NCBI GenBank assembly: GCA_028277605.1
Contig: JANQFZ010000058.1
Location: 1 to 64,000, forward strand
Length of the DNA: 64,000 nt
Direction: 5' to 3'
Source of the DNA: Vallitaleaceae bacterium
Lineage (GTDB): Bacteria > Bacillota > Clostridia > Lachnospirales > Vallitaleaceae
Below, in pieces: positions 1 to 11,711 of the stretch; within the stretch, counting starts at the first letter, position 1; every line of letters begins with the position of its first letter. The position numbers were made by a program, and so were the translations under genes. A model generated the notes under the pieces. The model ran no database searches. It saw nothing but the letters and a program-made list of their open reading frames with translations, and was not told where the DNA came from.

Positions 1-32
1 GATGAACCGCTTGGCGATTTTTTAATTAGCAA
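1..32 (-). CDS. 5' end of an unidentified gene, cut by the window edge
   Basis: A perfect AGGAGG lies at 40-45 on the minus strand, followed after 7 bases by a TTG at 30-32 and an open frame that continues to position 1. Only about ten codons are visible, so no function can be given. It lies about 58 bases downstream of the 144-residue gene at 91-525 on the same strand, so the two may share an operon. The evidence is only the ribosome binding site, its spacing and the open frame. Confidence 0.35.
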   Translation of the reverse strand, partial: MLIKKSPSGS

Positions 33-90
33 ATTATTTCCTCCTAGGTTTTCATCCTTTATTTATATTCTACTAGCAAAATCTATAGTG

Positions 91-525
91 TTAGGTTATT
101 TCACCTGTTAGCCATTGCTTCGCTGGTTCCATCCCTGTAACAAATCTATATTGACTGTTTAAACTATTTTCATTGTCTTCTAAGCATCTTTGTATATTTT
201 TCTTTCCTCTTGAACTTACGCCAATAAATGCTATTTTTGTAGTATTTTGTCTCAATTCTTTAATACTTTTAACCAAAAGTATAGCAAGCTCATGTGTTAT
301 TTCTGTTTCTGTTAAATCATACAATAGGTATGAAGAACAATTCAAATTAAATTTATTGTTGCAATAGTCTAGATTAGTTAGCACTTTATGCTTGATTAAA
401 TCTGTATTACTCTCAAGATTATCCAATAACAAACATAATATATCAGCTCCATTATAAGCAAGTAACATAGGTTTCATTTCATCCACTACAATTCTTTTTC
501 TCCTTTGAAATATATTTCCTATCAT
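91..525 (-). CDS. hypothetical protein, possibly STAS/SpoIIAA-like
   Basis: 144 residues, ATG start with a GAAGGG site a few bases upstream. No signal peptide or membrane segment is visible. The second half alternates strands and helices (DLTETEITHELAILLVKSIK, then a KIAFIGVSS strand, then a closing helix ending MEPAKQWL). This resembles the small STAS-like proteins related to SpoIIAA, in which a strand, a helix and another strand form a protein-interaction fold. The resemblance is by pattern only. No partner kinase or phosphatase is visible in the window, though the next gene downstream is cut off by the edge. Function unknown. Confidence 0.6.
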   Translation of the reverse strand: MIGNIFQRRKRIVVDEMKPMLLAYNGADILCLLLDNLESNTDLIKHKVLTNLDYCNNKFNLNCSSYLLYDLTETEITHELAILLVKSIKELRQNTTKIAFIGVSSRGKKNIQRCLEDNENSLNSQYRFVTGMEPAKQWLTGEIT

Positions 526-577
526 TTTATCCCTTCTCTTCGCACAGTATTTTAGAATTCTTCTTAATTAGCTTTTG

Positions 578-1183
578 TTACTTATCCCAATGATTGTAAA
601 ACACTCTATCATCAATACTAAATTTGTCTTTTTGTTTAGGGATTTCATTGGAATATCCTACAGGAACTACCACTTGACAGGTAATATGTTCAGGCAATCC
701 TAAGATATGATTTATTTTTTCTAAATCCATAAAATCTACTATGCATCCTCTTAAACCATGCGATACTGCTGTTAGTATTATATGCTGTGCAGCAATATAA
801 ACTGGAGAAGCTAGAAGTAATTTTTTACATGCCTTTCGGTCTTTATGTTCTCTAAGAAAATTTACGACTTCTTCACCATATCTATATTTTGTGCCAACGA
901 CACTATAATCATTATCGTTAAGATTCTTTAAATCTGAACTAATATCACCACAACATACGAATAGTACAGGTGCTTTTGCAATCCAATCTGCCCATAAAGT
1001 TGCTTTTGCCAATTGATTTTTAACATCAGTGTCTTTAATTACACCAAAATAATAGTTACAGTTATCTGTTTCAGGTGCTAAACTAGCTTTTTCCAATATA
1101 TTATCAATTATTTCAGAGCTAACTGGAGTGTCTTTAAAACTCCTTACCGATCGTCTCTCTTTCATCACTTGTGATAATTCCAT
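578..1183 (-). CDS. nitroreductase family protein (FMN-dependent)
   Basis: About 201 residues from the chosen start. The N-terminal ERRSVRSF motif is the FMN phosphate-binding signature of the nitroreductase family, whose members use NAD(P)H and FMN to reduce nitro compounds, quinones or enones in the cytoplasm. The central HIILTAVSHGLRGCIVDF region and the late VVVPVGYSNEIPKQK segment are also typical. The ATG at 1181-1183 is preferred over an upstream in-frame start at 1255 because AGGAGA stands 7 bases before it and the protein then begins just before the ERRSVRSF motif. Substrate cannot be read from sequence. It appears to stand alone, after the ilv-leu terminator. Confidence 0.85.
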   Translation of the reverse strand: MELSQVMKERRSVRSFKDTPVSSEIIDNILEKASLAPETDNCNYYFGVIKDTDVKNQLAKATLWADWIAKAPVLFVCCGDISSDLKNLNDNDYSVVGTKYRYGEEVVNFLREHKDRKACKKLLLASPVYIAAQHIILTAVSHGLRGCIVDFMDLEKINHILGLPEHITCQVVVPVGYSNEIPKQKDKFSIDDRVFYNHWDK

Positions 1184-1380
1184 TTTTATCTCTCCTATAA
1201 TCCTACTGTTTAGATAAATTGCAGTTTCTTTTTTATCATTTCCATAATTTTGCATGTACTAGTCACTGGCATAATCAAGACTGTCTTATTAAGTTTCATA
1301 AAATTACCTTTATAAATATCATAATGCTATTATACAATATTATCATGGCTTTATCCATAAACTATAGTCTTAATCTAAAA

Positions 1381-1402
1381 AGCATTAATCAGATATAATG
1401 CT
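1381..1402. repeat. short inverted repeat upstream of the nitroreductase gene
   Basis: AGCATTA and TAATGCT are perfect inverted arms around an 8-base centre. The repeat lies in the 282-base gap between ilvB and the nitroreductase gene. A TATAAT box on the minus strand follows further towards the gene. It could be an operator or a chance AT-rich repeat; nothing else supports a role. Confidence 0.3.
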
Positions 1403-1419
1403 ATTGAATAGATTTAATT

Positions 1420-1454
1420 AAAAAAATCAGCTATAGATTTCTCCATAGCTGATT
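1420..1454 (-). terminator. intrinsic terminator of the ilv-leu operon
   Basis: On the minus strand a perfect 10-bp stem (AATCAGCTAT with ATAGCTGATT) around a 10-base loop is followed directly by a run of U residues. It lies 12 bases after the ilvB stop codon and should end the long branched-chain amino acid transcript. Confidence 0.85.
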
Positions 1455-1465
1455 CTAATTCTTTT

Positions 1466-3133
1466 TTATAGTTCTTCTATCATCACATCTTCTATAGATG
1501 CACCTGGTGCCACCATTGGAAAAACTTTATCGTCCTTATCTATTAGACAGTTAACTAAAACAGGTTTACTCTGATTTAACGCTTTAGTTAAGGTAGGTAC
1601 TACTTCCTCTTTCGTCGTTATATTATAGCCTATGGCACCAAAGGATTCTGCTAACTTAATATAATCAATATCTGGATCTAACGTAGTGTAAGCATATCTT
1701 TTGTCATAGAATAAATTCTGCCATTGTCTAACCATTCCTAATACATGGTTATTAATGACCACTATAACGATAGGTAAGTTGTATCTAACTGCTGTGATAA
1801 TTTCATTTAAATTCATCCTAAAGCTACCATCACCAGCAATATTGATTACTTTAGACTCTGGGTTTCCTACCTGAGCACCTATACAGGCACCAAGACCATA
1901 GCCCATTGTTCCTAAGCCACCGGAAGAAAGAAAAGTCTTTGGCTTCTTATATTTATAGTATTGAGCTGCCCAAATTTGGTGTTGACCCACTTCTGTGGTA
2001 ATTATAGCATCTCCTCTTGTTACTTCATATAACTTTTCTATCACATACTGAGCTTTTAATCCCTCTTGATTGTATTGAAGCGGATATTCATGAGTAAGTT
2101 CTTTAATAGTCTTCACCCAATCATTTCTTTGATAGGTCGGTAATTCTTTATTCAGTTGACTGAGCACCTTTTTAATATCACCTATCATACAATGTTGAGT
2201 AAGAATATTTTTGTTAACCTCAGCTGGATCGACATCAATATGCAACACTTGAGCATCAGGGGCAAAACAATCGACCTTACCGACGACTCTATCACTAAAA
2301 CGTGCTCCTACAACAATGAGTAAATCACACTGAGTCACCCCTAAATTGGATGTTTTAGTTCCATGCATTCCTATCATGCCTGTATAGAGTTCATGATTTC
2401 CAGGAAAACCACCCATTCCCATTAAACTGCAGGTAACTGGTGCTTGTATTTTTTCAGCAAAAGTTGTTAATTCTTTTGCTGCATCGGATTTAATAACTCC
2501 ACCACCTGCATAAATGTAGGGCTTCTTAGATTCATCAATTAATTTAAGTGCCTCCGCTACACATGCTTCGGTTATTGCTTTCTTCTTTCTCTTAATTTGC
2601 TTTACTGGAGCATTTTTAAATACATGTTTATTTGCCGTTACATCCTTGGGGATATCGATTAATACAGGTCCAGGTCTGCCCTCCTGAGCAATATAAAAGG
2701 CAGCTCTTATAGTCTCTGCTAAATCGCTAACATCCTTGACAATGTAATTATGCTTGGTTATAGGCAGTGTAATACCTGCTATATCAACCTCTTGAAAGCT
2801 GTCCTTGCCAAGCAGTGCCACAGGTACATTTCCTGTAATCGCAACCAAAGGTACTGAATCCATATAGGCAGTTGCAATACCTGTAACCAGATTAGTAGCA
2901 CCAGGTCCTGAAGTAGCAAATACAACACCCACTTTTCCAGTTGAACGCGCATAGCCATCAGCTGCGTGACAAGCACCTTGCTCGTGACTGGTTAGTATAT
3001 GCTTGATGGTATCTTGATTCTTATAAAGCTCATCATATATGTTGAGAACCGCTCCGCCAGGGTAGCCAAAAACAGTATCAATACCCTGTTCCTTAAGACA
3101 TTCAATTATAATCTGTGCACCTGTTAGTTCCAT
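1466..3133 (-). CDS. ilvB: acetolactate synthase large (catalytic) subunit
   Basis: About 555 residues. ThDP-dependent condensation of two pyruvates to 2-acetolactate, or of pyruvate with 2-ketobutyrate, the first common step of valine, leucine and isoleucine synthesis. Visible features are the N-terminal GYPGGAVLNIYDEL with the catalytic glutamate in LTSHEQGACHAADGYAR, the central FAD-binding-type region, and the C-terminal ThDP/Mg site (AGDGSFRMNLNEI ending in INNHVLGMV). The ATG at 3131-3133 is chosen because AAGGGG is 9 bases upstream, while the ATG at 3142 overlaps that site. It is the last gene of the operon, far from its regulatory subunit gene ilvN, which is first. In many bacteria ilvB and ilvN are adjacent. 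Confidence 0.95.
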   Translation of the reverse strand: MELTGAQIIIECLKEQGIDTVFGYPGGAVLNIYDELYKNQDTIKHILTSHEQGACHAADGYARSTGKVGVVFATSGPGATNLVTGIATAYMDSVPLVAITGNVPVALLGKDSFQEVDIAGITLPITKHNYIVKDVSDLAETIRAAFYIAQEGRPGPVLIDIPKDVTANKHVFKNAPVKQIKRKKKAITEACVAEALKLIDESKKPYIYAGGGVIKSDAAKELTTFAEKIQAPVTCSLMGMGGFPGNHELYTGMIGMHGTKTSNLGVTQCDLLIVVGARFSDRVVGKVDCFAPDAQVLHIDVDPAEVNKNILTQHCMIGDIKKVLSQLNKELPTYQRNDWVKTIKELTHEYPLQYNQEGLKAQYVIEKLYEVTRGDAIITTEVGQHQIWAAQYYKYKKPKTFLSSGGLGTMGYGLGACIGAQVGNPESKVINIAGDGSFRMNLNEIITAVRYNLPIVIVVINNHVLGMVRQWQNLFYDKRYAYTTLDPDIDYIKLAESFGAIGYNITTKEEVVPTLTKALNQSKPVLVNCLIDKDDKVFPMVAPGASIEDVMIEEL

Positions 3134-3154
3134 ATATTCCATCCCCTTTCAGTA

Positions 3155-4816
3155 TTAGCCTTTTAATACAGCTCCAGTGCTAGCAGAAGACACAAGCTTA
3201 GCATATCTGGATAAGTAACCTTTTTTAATCTTGGCTTCTTTTGGCTTAAAAGCCTTTCTTCTTTCTTCATACTCTTCTTCAGATATATCCCATTCTATAA
3301 TTCCTTTGGTAATATCAATATCTATCCTATCGCCATTCTTAACTAAACCAATATTACCACCTTCTGCTGCTTCTGGAGAAACATGTCCTATAGCAGCCCC
3401 TCTTGTTGCACCACTAAAACGACCATCTGTAATTAAAGCAACTTGTTTATCTAGACCCATACCAGCCAATGCAGAAGTTGGTGAAAGCATTTCTCTCATT
3501 CCAGGTCCACCTTTTGGTCCTTCGTAACGTATAATAACAACATCCCCAGCTTTGATACTTCCACCATAAATAGCTTTTATGGCATCATTTTCAGAATCAT
3601 AGACCTTTGCAGGACCACTGTGAACGAGCATTTCATCTGCCACAGCAGATTTCTTAACGACACAGCCATTGGGTGCCAGCTTGCCTTTTAGTACGGCAAT
3701 ACCTCCAGTTGGGCTATATGGCTCCTCTATTGGGCGTATCACTTGTGGATTCTTATTCACTGCTTTTTCAATAGATTCTTTTATACTAGAACCTGTGACG
3801 GTTAATAGGTCTGTATTCAATAGATTTTTCTTATCTAACTCTTTCATAACTGCTTGAATACCACCCGCATAATAGAGATCTTGAATATGGTAAGGTCCTG
3901 CTGGACTCAATTTGCAAAGATTTGGTGTTCTTGAGCTTACCTCATTGGCAAGATCAAGATTAAGATCAACGTTAGCTTCATAAGCAATTGCTGGTAAATG
4001 AAGCATACTATTGGTACTACAGCCTAATGCCATATCCACCGTAAGAGCATTTAAAAAAGCCTCTCTTGTTAAAATATGCTCAGGTTTAATCCCTTTATTA
4101 AAAAGCTCCATAACTTTAATCCCAGCATCTTTAGCTAAACGAAGTCTTTCTGAAAATACTGCAGGTATTGTTCCGTTACCAGGAAGCCCCATACCTAATA
4201 CCTCTGTTAAACAGTTCATACTATTGGCAGTAAACATACCTGAGCAGGAACCACACCCAGGGCATGCCCAGTTCTCACATTCTTTTAGTTTTTCTCTTGA
4301 CAAACGACCTGCTTTATAAGCACCTACTGCTTCAAAAGCACTACTCAGGTCAAGATCTTTACCATCAACATTCACTGAAAGCATTGGACCCCCACTTACA
4401 ATGACTGTGGGTATATTAATTCTTGCAGCAGCCATTAACATACCTGGCACAACTTTATCACAATTTGTTACCATAACTAAAGCATCAAAACGATGCGCCT
4501 TTGTCATAGTTTCAATAGAATCTGCTATAAGCTCTCTTGAAACCAGCGAATAATGCATACCTTCATGACCCATTGCAATACCATCACAAACAGCAATCGT
4601 AGGAAATCCTATTGGTGTTCCACCACCAATCAAAACCCCTGTCTTAACAGCTTCTACAACCGTATCTAAATGCACATGCCCTGGTACAATATCATTCTGT
4701 GAATTTACCACACCAACGAGTGGTCTTTGAATTTCAGTATCTGTATAACCCATAGCTTTAAATAAAGAACGATGCGGTGTTTTTTCGACTCCTTTTTTTA
4801 CATCATCACTTATCAT
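3155..4816 (-). CDS. ilvD: dihydroxy-acid dehydratase
   Basis: About 553 residues, normal for the family. Iron-sulfur enzyme that dehydrates 2,3-dihydroxyisovalerate and 2,3-dihydroxy-3-methylvalerate to the 2-keto acids. Cluster-ligand cysteines are seen in [11 protein letters not shown] and [16 protein letters not shown], and the C-terminal [20 protein letters not shown] signature is intact. The ATG at 4814-4816 is preferred over an upstream TTG at 4846 because AGAAAGGA precedes it and the protein then starts as MISDDVKKG, as in relatives. It lies between leuB and ilvB in the operon. Confidence 0.95.
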   Translation of the reverse strand: MISDDVKKGVEKTPHRSLFKAMGYTDTEIQRPLVGVVNSQNDIVPGHVHLDTVVEAVKTGVLIGGGTPIGFPTIAVCDGIAMGHEGMHYSLVSRELIADSIETMTKAHRFDALVMVTNCDKVVPGMLMAAARINIPTVIVSGGPMLSVNVDGKDLDLSSAFEAVGAYKAGRLSREKLKECENWACPGCGSCSGMFTANSMNCLTEVLGMGLPGNGTIPAVFSERLRLAKDAGIKVMELFNKGIKPEHILTREAFLNALTVDMALGCSTNSMLHLPAIAYEANVDLNLDLANEVSSRTPNLCKLSPAGPYHIQDLYYAGGIQAVMKELDKKNLLNTDLLTVTGSSIKESIEKAVNKNPQVIRPIEEPYSPTGGIAVLKGKLAPNGCVVKKSAVADEMLVHSGPAKVYDSENDAIKAIYGGSIKAGDVVIIRYEGPKGGPGMREMLSPTSALAGMGLDKQVALITDGRFSGATRGAAIGHVSPEAAEGGNIGLVKNGDRIDIDITKGIIEWDISEEEYEERRKAFKPKEAKIKKGYLSRYAKLVSSASTGAVLKG

Positions 4817-4899
4817 ATCAGCAATATCCTTTCTATCTAAAAACAATTATATTTGACACTTCTATTAAATAATAACACTAATATTAATTTATTTAAACC

Positions 4900-5973
4900 C
4901 TATAACAGTTCAGCGATCATTTTACCCATGGCTTTGGTTCCTACTGCCTTTTCCTCTCCTCTTGCAATATCGCCAGTACGATATCCTTTTTCAAGAACAG
5001 CCTCAACCGCCGTTTCAATCGCCTTAGCTTCTTTTTCTAAGTTAAAAGAATATCTTAGCATCATAGCGACAGAGAGAATCGTAGCAATCGGATTAGCTTT
5101 ATCCTGACCAGCGATATCTGGTGCAGAACCATGTATAGGCTCATACATACCTAATTTAGAGCTGCCAAGACTTGCAGATGGTAGCATACCGATCGATCCT
5201 GTAATCATACTAGCTTCATCTGAAAGAATATCTCCAAACATATTGGTTGTGAGGATAACATCAAATTGTTTTGGGTTGATGACCAGTTGCATAGCCGCAT
5301 TATCCACATATAGGTGATTCAGCTCTACTTCAGGATAATCTTTTGCTACTTCACAAACAACCGATCGCCATAATCTAGAATTCTCTAAGACATTGGCTTT
5401 ATCCACGCTGGTAACTTTTTTATTTCTCTTCATTGCAATGTCAAAAGCCGCTACAGCAATCCTTTTAACCTCAGCCTCTGAATAGAGCATGGTATCATAC
5501 GCTTCTTTACCATTTGCTCCTTCTTGACTGCCTCTTTGACCAAAGTAGATGCCACCTGTTAACTCACGAACAACAACAATATCTAAACCGCTGTCCCCTA
5601 TAATGGAGTCTTTTAATGGGCAGGCATCTCTAAGTTGTTTGTACATAACAGCAGGTCTTATATTAGCAAATAAGCCTAAGGCACTTCTAAGACCTAACAA
5701 AGCCTTTTCTGGTCTCATATCTCCAGACAAATGATCCCATTGTGGTCCGCCTACAGCACCTAATAATACAGAATCACTCTTTTTACAAGTATCTATGGTT
5801 TTTTGGGGAAGTGGCTCATTTACAGCATCTAAAGCAGCTCCTCCAGCTAAACAGCTTTCATATTTAAACGTATGATTATATTTTTCTCCTACTTTATCTA
5901 AAACCAACTTTGCTTGTTCTACAATATCAGGTCCAATACCATCACCAGGTATGACTGCAATTTTAAAGTCCAT
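4900..5973 (-). CDS. leuB: 3-isopropylmalate dehydrogenase
   Basis: 357 residues, full length. NAD- and Mg-dependent oxidative decarboxylation of 3-isopropylmalate. The N-terminal [11 protein letters not shown], the substrate-binding arginines in [15 protein letters not shown], the [11 protein letters not shown] loop and the C-terminal [20 protein letters not shown] segment are all present. ATG start with GGAGG 7 bases upstream. Because cimA is in the same operon, this enzyme probably also oxidises 3-methylmalate (erythro-beta-methylmalate) on the citramalate route to isoleucine; that dual role is inference from context. Confidence 0.96.
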   Translation of the reverse strand: MDFKIAVIPGDGIGPDIVEQAKLVLDKVGEKYNHTFKYESCLAGGAALDAVNEPLPQKTIDTCKKSDSVLLGAVGGPQWDHLSGDMRPEKALLGLRSALGLFANIRPAVMYKQLRDACPLKDSIIGDSGLDIVVVRELTGGIYFGQRGSQEGANGKEAYDTMLYSEAEVKRIAVAAFDIAMKRNKKVTSVDKANVLENSRLWRSVVCEVAKDYPEVELNHLYVDNAAMQLVINPKQFDVILTTNMFGDILSDEASMITGSIGMLPSASLGSSKLGMYEPIHGSAPDIAGQDKANPIATILSVAMMLRYSFNLEKEAKAIETAVEAVLEKGYRTGDIARGEEKAVGTKAMGKMIAELL

Positions 5974-6037
5974 TCATCTACCTCCAATTAGGATGTGAAT
6001 CATCCTACAAGTCCGTATTTTCTTTTATAGATTTTAT

Positions 6038-6526
6038 CTATCTTGTACTCTTTATATAGTTAATCAAACCATCTGCTTTTATAATCTTTTGCATAAATTC
6101 TGGGAAAGCTTCAGCTTGATAGGTTTGATTTTTTGTAACATTGATGATAACACCTGTATCAAAATCTACCTCAACTTCATCACCTGCATCTATACCTTTT
6201 ACAGCTTCCTCACATTCTAGAATAGGTAATCCTATATTAATAGCATTTCTAAAGAAAATTCTTGCAAAGGTACTAGCTATTACACAGGATACTCCAGCTG
6301 CCTTTATGGACATAGGTGCATGCTCTCTAGATGAACCACAGCCAAAATTCTTATTAGCAACAATAAGATCTCCTTGATTGACATTCTTTACAAAGTCCTT
6401 ATCAATATCTTCCATACAATGCAGTGCTAATTCTTTCGGATCTGACGTATTTAAGTATCTTGCAGGAATGATAACATCCGTATCGACATTATTACCATAT
6501 TTAAAAACATTGCCTTTTACTTTCAT
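6038..6526 (-). CDS. leuD: 3-isopropylmalate dehydratase small subunit
   Basis: About 162 residues, the short archaeal/clostridial type of LeuD. It forms the swivelling small subunit of the isomerase with LeuC. The N-terminal [13 protein letters not shown] and the [14 protein letters not shown] motif are typical of the aconitase swivel domain. The ATG at 6524-6526 is preferred over a GTG at 6535 because GAGGT sits at good spacing before the ATG. It follows leuC by about 33 bases and should be translated from the same message. Confidence 0.94.
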   Translation of the reverse strand: MKVKGNVFKYGNNVDTDVIIPARYLNTSDPKELALHCMEDIDKDFVKNVNQGDLIVANKNFGCGSSREHAPMSIKAAGVSCVIASTFARIFFRNAINIGLPILECEEAVKGIDAGDEVEVDFDTGVIINVTKNQTYQAEAFPEFMQKIIKADGLINYIKSTR

Positions 6527-6559
6527 CTCTTTCACCTCTATGATAGTTTAATTTAGGAT

Positions 6560-7828
6560 TTACTCTTTATCTAAATCTTCTGGTCCAACTATTTTGCCCA
6601 CTAAAGCAGATGCTGCAGCTACTGCTGGACTCGCTAAGTATACTTCTGATTCTACATGTCCCATACGCCCAACAAAATTTCTGTTTGTTGTCGCTACCGC
6701 TCTTTCACCTTTTGCAAGGACACCCATGTGTCCACCTAGACATGGTCCGCAAGTTGGCGTACTTACAACTGCTCCAGCTTCAATAAAGATTTTCATTAAT
6801 CCTTCTTCAATTGCTTGAAGATAAATCTTCTGTGTGCCAGGGAAAACTATCGTTCTAATACCTTTAGCAATCTTTTTACCTTTTAATAAATCAGCCGCTA
6901 TTCTTAAGTCACTCATTCTACCATTAGTACAAGAGCCAATAACCACTTGATCGATAGCGACATCTCCAACCTCATCAATGGTTCTAGTATTATCTGGGAG
7001 ATGTGGAAAAGCAACCGTTGGTCTTATGGTAGATAAATCAATTTTAAATACTTGTTCATACTCTGCATCTTCATCTGGTTCATAAACGGTATATGGCTTA
7101 GTAGAATGTTCATTAACATAGGCTAAAGTTTGATCATCGACAAGGAAGATACCATTCTTAGCCCCTGCTTCTATTGCCATATTTGCCATAGTAAAACGGT
7201 CATCAATAGGCAGATGCTTTAAACCGTCTCCAACAAATTCCATGGATTTGTATAGAGCACCATCAACACCTATCATACCAATAATATGGAGAATAACATC
7301 CTTACCACTCACCCATTTGGTTGGTTTACCTGTCAATTCAAATTTAATAGCTGATGGTACCTTGAACCAGCATTGACCTGTAGCCATACCTGCTGCCATA
7401 TCGGTTGACCCTATACCTGTTGAGAATAAACCTAATGCGCCATACGTACAGGTATGTGAATCTGCTCCTATAACCACATTGCCAGGAACAACCAACCCTT
7501 TCTCTGGTAGTAAGCAATGTTCAATACCCATTTGCCCTATTTCAAAGTAATTTTCAACATCCATTTGATGAGCAAAGTTTCTTATGCACTGACATTGTTC
7601 AGCAGCTTTTATATCCTTATTTGGTGTAAAATGATCGGGAACAATGGCAACCTTGCTTTTATCAAACACTTCATCAATGTCCATTTTTTTGAATTCAGTA
7701 ATGGCAACTGGCGTTGTAACATCATTACCTAAAACAAGATCAAGCTCAGCTTGAATGAGCTGCCCTACCTTTACTTCATCTAAACCAGCATGTGCTGCTA
7801 ATATTTTCTGAGTCATCGTCATACCCAT
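6560..7828 (-). CDS. leuC: 3-isopropylmalate dehydratase large subunit
   Basis: 422 residues. Aconitase-family [4Fe-4S] subunit that isomerises 2- to 3-isopropylmalate and, in organisms with CimA, citramalate to methylmalate. Cluster cysteines lie in [17 protein letters not shown] and in [17 protein letters not shown]; the [23 protein letters not shown] region is intact. The length matches the HacA/LeuC2-like group that pairs with a short LeuD, as found here. ATG start with AAGGAGG 8 bases upstream. It follows cimA after a 156-base gap in which I see no terminator. Confidence 0.95.
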   Translation of the reverse strand: MGMTMTQKILAAHAGLDEVKVGQLIQAELDLVLGNDVTTPVAITEFKKMDIDEVFDKSKVAIVPDHFTPNKDIKAAEQCQCIRNFAHQMDVENYFEIGQMGIEHCLLPEKGLVVPGNVVIGADSHTCTYGALGLFSTGIGSTDMAAGMATGQCWFKVPSAIKFELTGKPTKWVSGKDVILHIIGMIGVDGALYKSMEFVGDGLKHLPIDDRFTMANMAIEAGAKNGIFLVDDQTLAYVNEHSTKPYTVYEPDEDAEYEQVFKIDLSTIRPTVAFPHLPDNTRTIDEVGDVAIDQVVIGSCTNGRMSDLRIAADLLKGKKIAKGIRTIVFPGTQKIYLQAIEEGLMKIFIEAGAVVSTPTCGPCLGGHMGVLAKGERAVATTNRNFVGRMGHVESEVYLASPAVAAASALVGKIVGPEDLDKE

Positions 7829-7984
7829 GATAAAATCCTCCTTTTTATCGTCAACGATATCTAAGTCTTTATTGTTTATATATGCTTATATAAATATTTA
7901 GTAGTATAATAGTGATTTTTAACTGTAAACCTTTAAACACTATTGCATTAAAGTAATACCATTGATTGTCATATAAAGCTATGA

Positions 7985-9577
7985 TTATAAGTAAGCTTCC
8001 ATTTTTTTCTCTAAATTTCTTAATAACTTGATTTCTATAGAATCAACAAGAGCAATTAAGCTAGCTTCGATAATATCAGTTGAAACACCAACCGTTGTCC
8101 ATATATCTTTTCCATCTGATGAAGTAATCAATACTCTAATCTTAGCAGCTGTAGCATTTTTAGAGTCTAAGACACGCACTTTGTAATCCATTAAGTGAAC
8201 ATTGTTTAACTCTGGATAAAACTCTTCAAGAGACTGCCTCAATGCCTTATCTAGTGCATTTACAGGACCATCTCCTTCAGCAGCATTCATTTTATGCTTG
8301 CCATCGACATTAACCTTTACCATAGCATAAGCACTAAAAGCACTCTCTTTCGATGGTTGTTCACCCATAATTTTAAAGTTTTCCAATTCAAAGAACGGCT
8401 TATATTTTCCTAAGTGCTTTCTAATAATTAACTCAAAGGTCTGCTCCGCACCTTCAAATTGGTAGCCTTCATGCTCTAATTCTTTTAACCTTTGAATAAT
8501 CAAAGCAGTTTCTGGCGAATCCTTTTTAATATCTGGTACGACATGTTGTATTTTCTTTAATATGGTACTTCTACCAGCCACCTCAGACATAAGAAATCGT
8601 CTTGAATTACCAACATCTTCAGGCTTGATATGCTCAAAGGACTTTGAATTCTTATTCACACCATCAATATGCATACCACCTTTATGTGCAAAAGCTGCTC
8701 GACCAACATAAGGTTCCTTATCCCATAATGAAATATTGGCAATCTCGGCAACCAAACGGGCTAAAGGTGTGAGTTGATCTAAATTATCCTTAGGAATACA
8801 CTCATAACCCTGTTTAAGTTGAAAGTTCCCTATCAATGTACATAAATTAGCATTTCCACATCGTTCTCCAAAACCAATATAGGTTCCTTGAACTTGAACT
8901 GCACCTGCCTCAACAGCCATCATGCTGTTGGCAACTGCTACACCAGTATCATTATGGCAGTGGATGCCAATATCAACATCAAAATGCTCTGCAACACTTT
9001 TAGTTATTTCATAAATCTCATGGGGTAAGCAACCGCCATTGGTATCACATAAGACTAAACTATCAGCACCGCCCTCTGCAGCTGCTTCTAGAGATTTAAG
9101 TGCATAATCTTTATTAGCCTTATAACCATCAAAAAAGTGTTCTGCATCATAGACAACTTCTTTATTAATCTCTTTAAAATAACGAATAGTATCCCTAATC
9201 ATAGATAGGTTTTCTTCTAATGATGTATGTATAATATCCGTTACATGAAAGTCCCAGCTTTTTCCAAATATAGCAACTGCTTCTGTCCCAGCCGATAGAA
9301 GAGATTGTATGTTGGCATCCTGTTCAACCTTAATCCCTTTTCTTCGCGTGCTACCAAAAGCAACCAGCTTGGCATTTTCTAAGTTAATCTGCTTGACTCT
9401 AGTAAAAAAATCCAAATCCTTTGGGTTAGAGCCTGGATTACCAGCTTCAATATAGCTGACACCCAGATTATCTAACTCTTTAACGATTTTTAATTTATCT
9501 TCAACTGAAAATGAAATACCTTCTGCTTGAGCACCATCTCTTAATGTTGAATCATATATAGAAATTCTTTTACTCAC
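7985..9577 (-). CDS. cimA: citramalate synthase
   Basis: 530 residues. Condenses pyruvate and acetyl-CoA to (R)-citramalate, giving 2-ketobutyrate for isoleucine without threonine. The start STLRDGAQAEGISFS, the metal-binding HCHNDTGVAVANS and the GTYIGFGERCGNANL segment are of the HMG-CoA lyase-like family. The AQAEGI variant of the DGxQ motif and the overall length match the CimA group rather than LeuA. The C-terminal about 130 residues form the LeuA-type dimer regulatory domain, where isoleucine feedback occurs in relatives. GTG start with AAGGAGG 9 bases upstream. No separate leuA is in the operon. A LeuA-like activity cannot be fully excluded from sequence. Confidence 0.9.
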   Translation of the reverse strand: MSKRISIYDSTLRDGAQAEGISFSVEDKLKIVKELDNLGVSYIEAGNPGSNPKDLDFFTRVKQINLENAKLVAFGSTRRKGIKVEQDANIQSLLSAGTEAVAIFGKSWDFHVTDIIHTSLEENLSMIRDTIRYFKEINKEVVYDAEHFFDGYKANKDYALKSLEAAAEGGADSLVLCDTNGGCLPHEIYEITKSVAEHFDVDIGIHCHNDTGVAVANSMMAVEAGAVQVQGTYIGFGERCGNANLCTLIGNFQLKQGYECIPKDNLDQLTPLARLVAEIANISLWDKEPYVGRAAFAHKGGMHIDGVNKNSKSFEHIKPEDVGNSRRFLMSEVAGRSTILKKIQHVVPDIKKDSPETALIIQRLKELEHEGYQFEGAEQTFELIIRKHLGKYKPFFELENFKIMGEQPSKESAFSAYAMVKVNVDGKHKMNAAEGDGPVNALDKALRQSLEEFYPELNNVHLMDYKVRVLDSKNATAAKIRVLITSSDGKDIWTTVGVSTDIIEASLIALVDSIEIKLLRNLEKKMEAYL

Positions 9578-9693
9578 TTGTCATAGCCTCCTTCTATAGT
9601 AATGACATGGAGCACTTAAATCAAAAAAACACCTTTTATTTATAAGTTGACCGGCATCGCTCCCTAGGGTAATACCGGTCTTTGCAAAAAATC

Positions 9694-11203
<1,510 letters not shown>

Positions 11204-11328
11204 TAACTTATGCCTCCTTCCAATTATTAGAACATTAATTTTGTACTAGAATAAATTGTTACATTAAAAAAACATAATAACTTATGGAACAGCTAATTAG
11301 AAATAGGTAAATATAACATGACACTATT

Positions 11329-11357
11329 AAAAAACGCCCCTACAGAAATCTGTAGGG
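11329..11357 (-). terminator. attenuator terminator of the T-box leader
   Basis: The stem CCCTACAG/CTGTAGGG with a 4-base loop, followed after GCG by six U residues on the minus strand. It competes with the antiterminator that includes the T-box sequence just upstream. It lies about 125 bases before the ilvN start. Confidence 0.9.
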
Positions 11358-11607
11358 ACGAGGTTATGTGCCACGCGGTACCACCCTAATAGCCTTTATT
11401 ATCAAGACCACTCTTCAAGGTTCTATCAAACCTTAGCTTATAACGGAGCTTTCCGTTATCACCTACTTATTTTTCAGTGATACTACTCAGGAGTGATAGT
11501 GTCATACGCCACAGCACTGATTCCCACCTAACATCAGCTCTCTGAAGCTGTTACATGCATAATACACGTCTCCATCATCGCATTTATCAGACAATTTAAT
11601 GGTAATT
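11329..11607 (-). promoter_or_regulatory. T-box leader of the ilv-leu operon
   Basis: On the minus strand the T-box core AGGGTGGTACCGCG is at 11374-11387. Upstream, the AGAGA and GGTGGGAA elements of the stem I apical region lie near 11521-11545. Downstream is an 8-bp terminator stem (11338-11357) with a U run at 11329-11334. Uncharged tRNA binding at the T-box should form the antiterminator and allow transcription. In my hand fold the specifier loop holds ACTATCA, with AUC (isoleucine) at 11495-11497 as the best codon. CUC (leucine) at 11491-11493 is an alternative but lies in a paired segment. The class is sure; the specifier is tentative. Confidence 0.93.
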
Positions 11608-11613
11608 GATATT

Positions 11614-11642
11614 ATTGTATCAAGACTGTTGAACGATGTCAA
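11614..11642 (-). promoter_or_regulatory. promoter of the ilv-leu operon
   Basis: TTGACA at 11637-11642 and TACAAT at 11614-11619, separated by exactly 17 bases: a near-consensus SigA promoter. The 20 or so bases just upstream of the -35 box are almost pure A and T with A-tracts, as in an UP element. Transcription should start near 11607, directly before the T-box stem I. No clear terminator separates it from the end of the metH-like gene upstream. Confidence 0.88.
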
Positions 11643-11711
11643 GCTTTTTATTATTATTTTTTTGTTAACTTCACTGGATAGTCAAAAGTTAGTTAAGTTA
11701 ATGTGCTATGT

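Noticed and set aside
3231-4319. Several open frames on the plus strand inside ilvD
   Set aside because: They lack ribosome binding sites and lie opposite a complete, well-conserved gene; they follow from its codon pattern.
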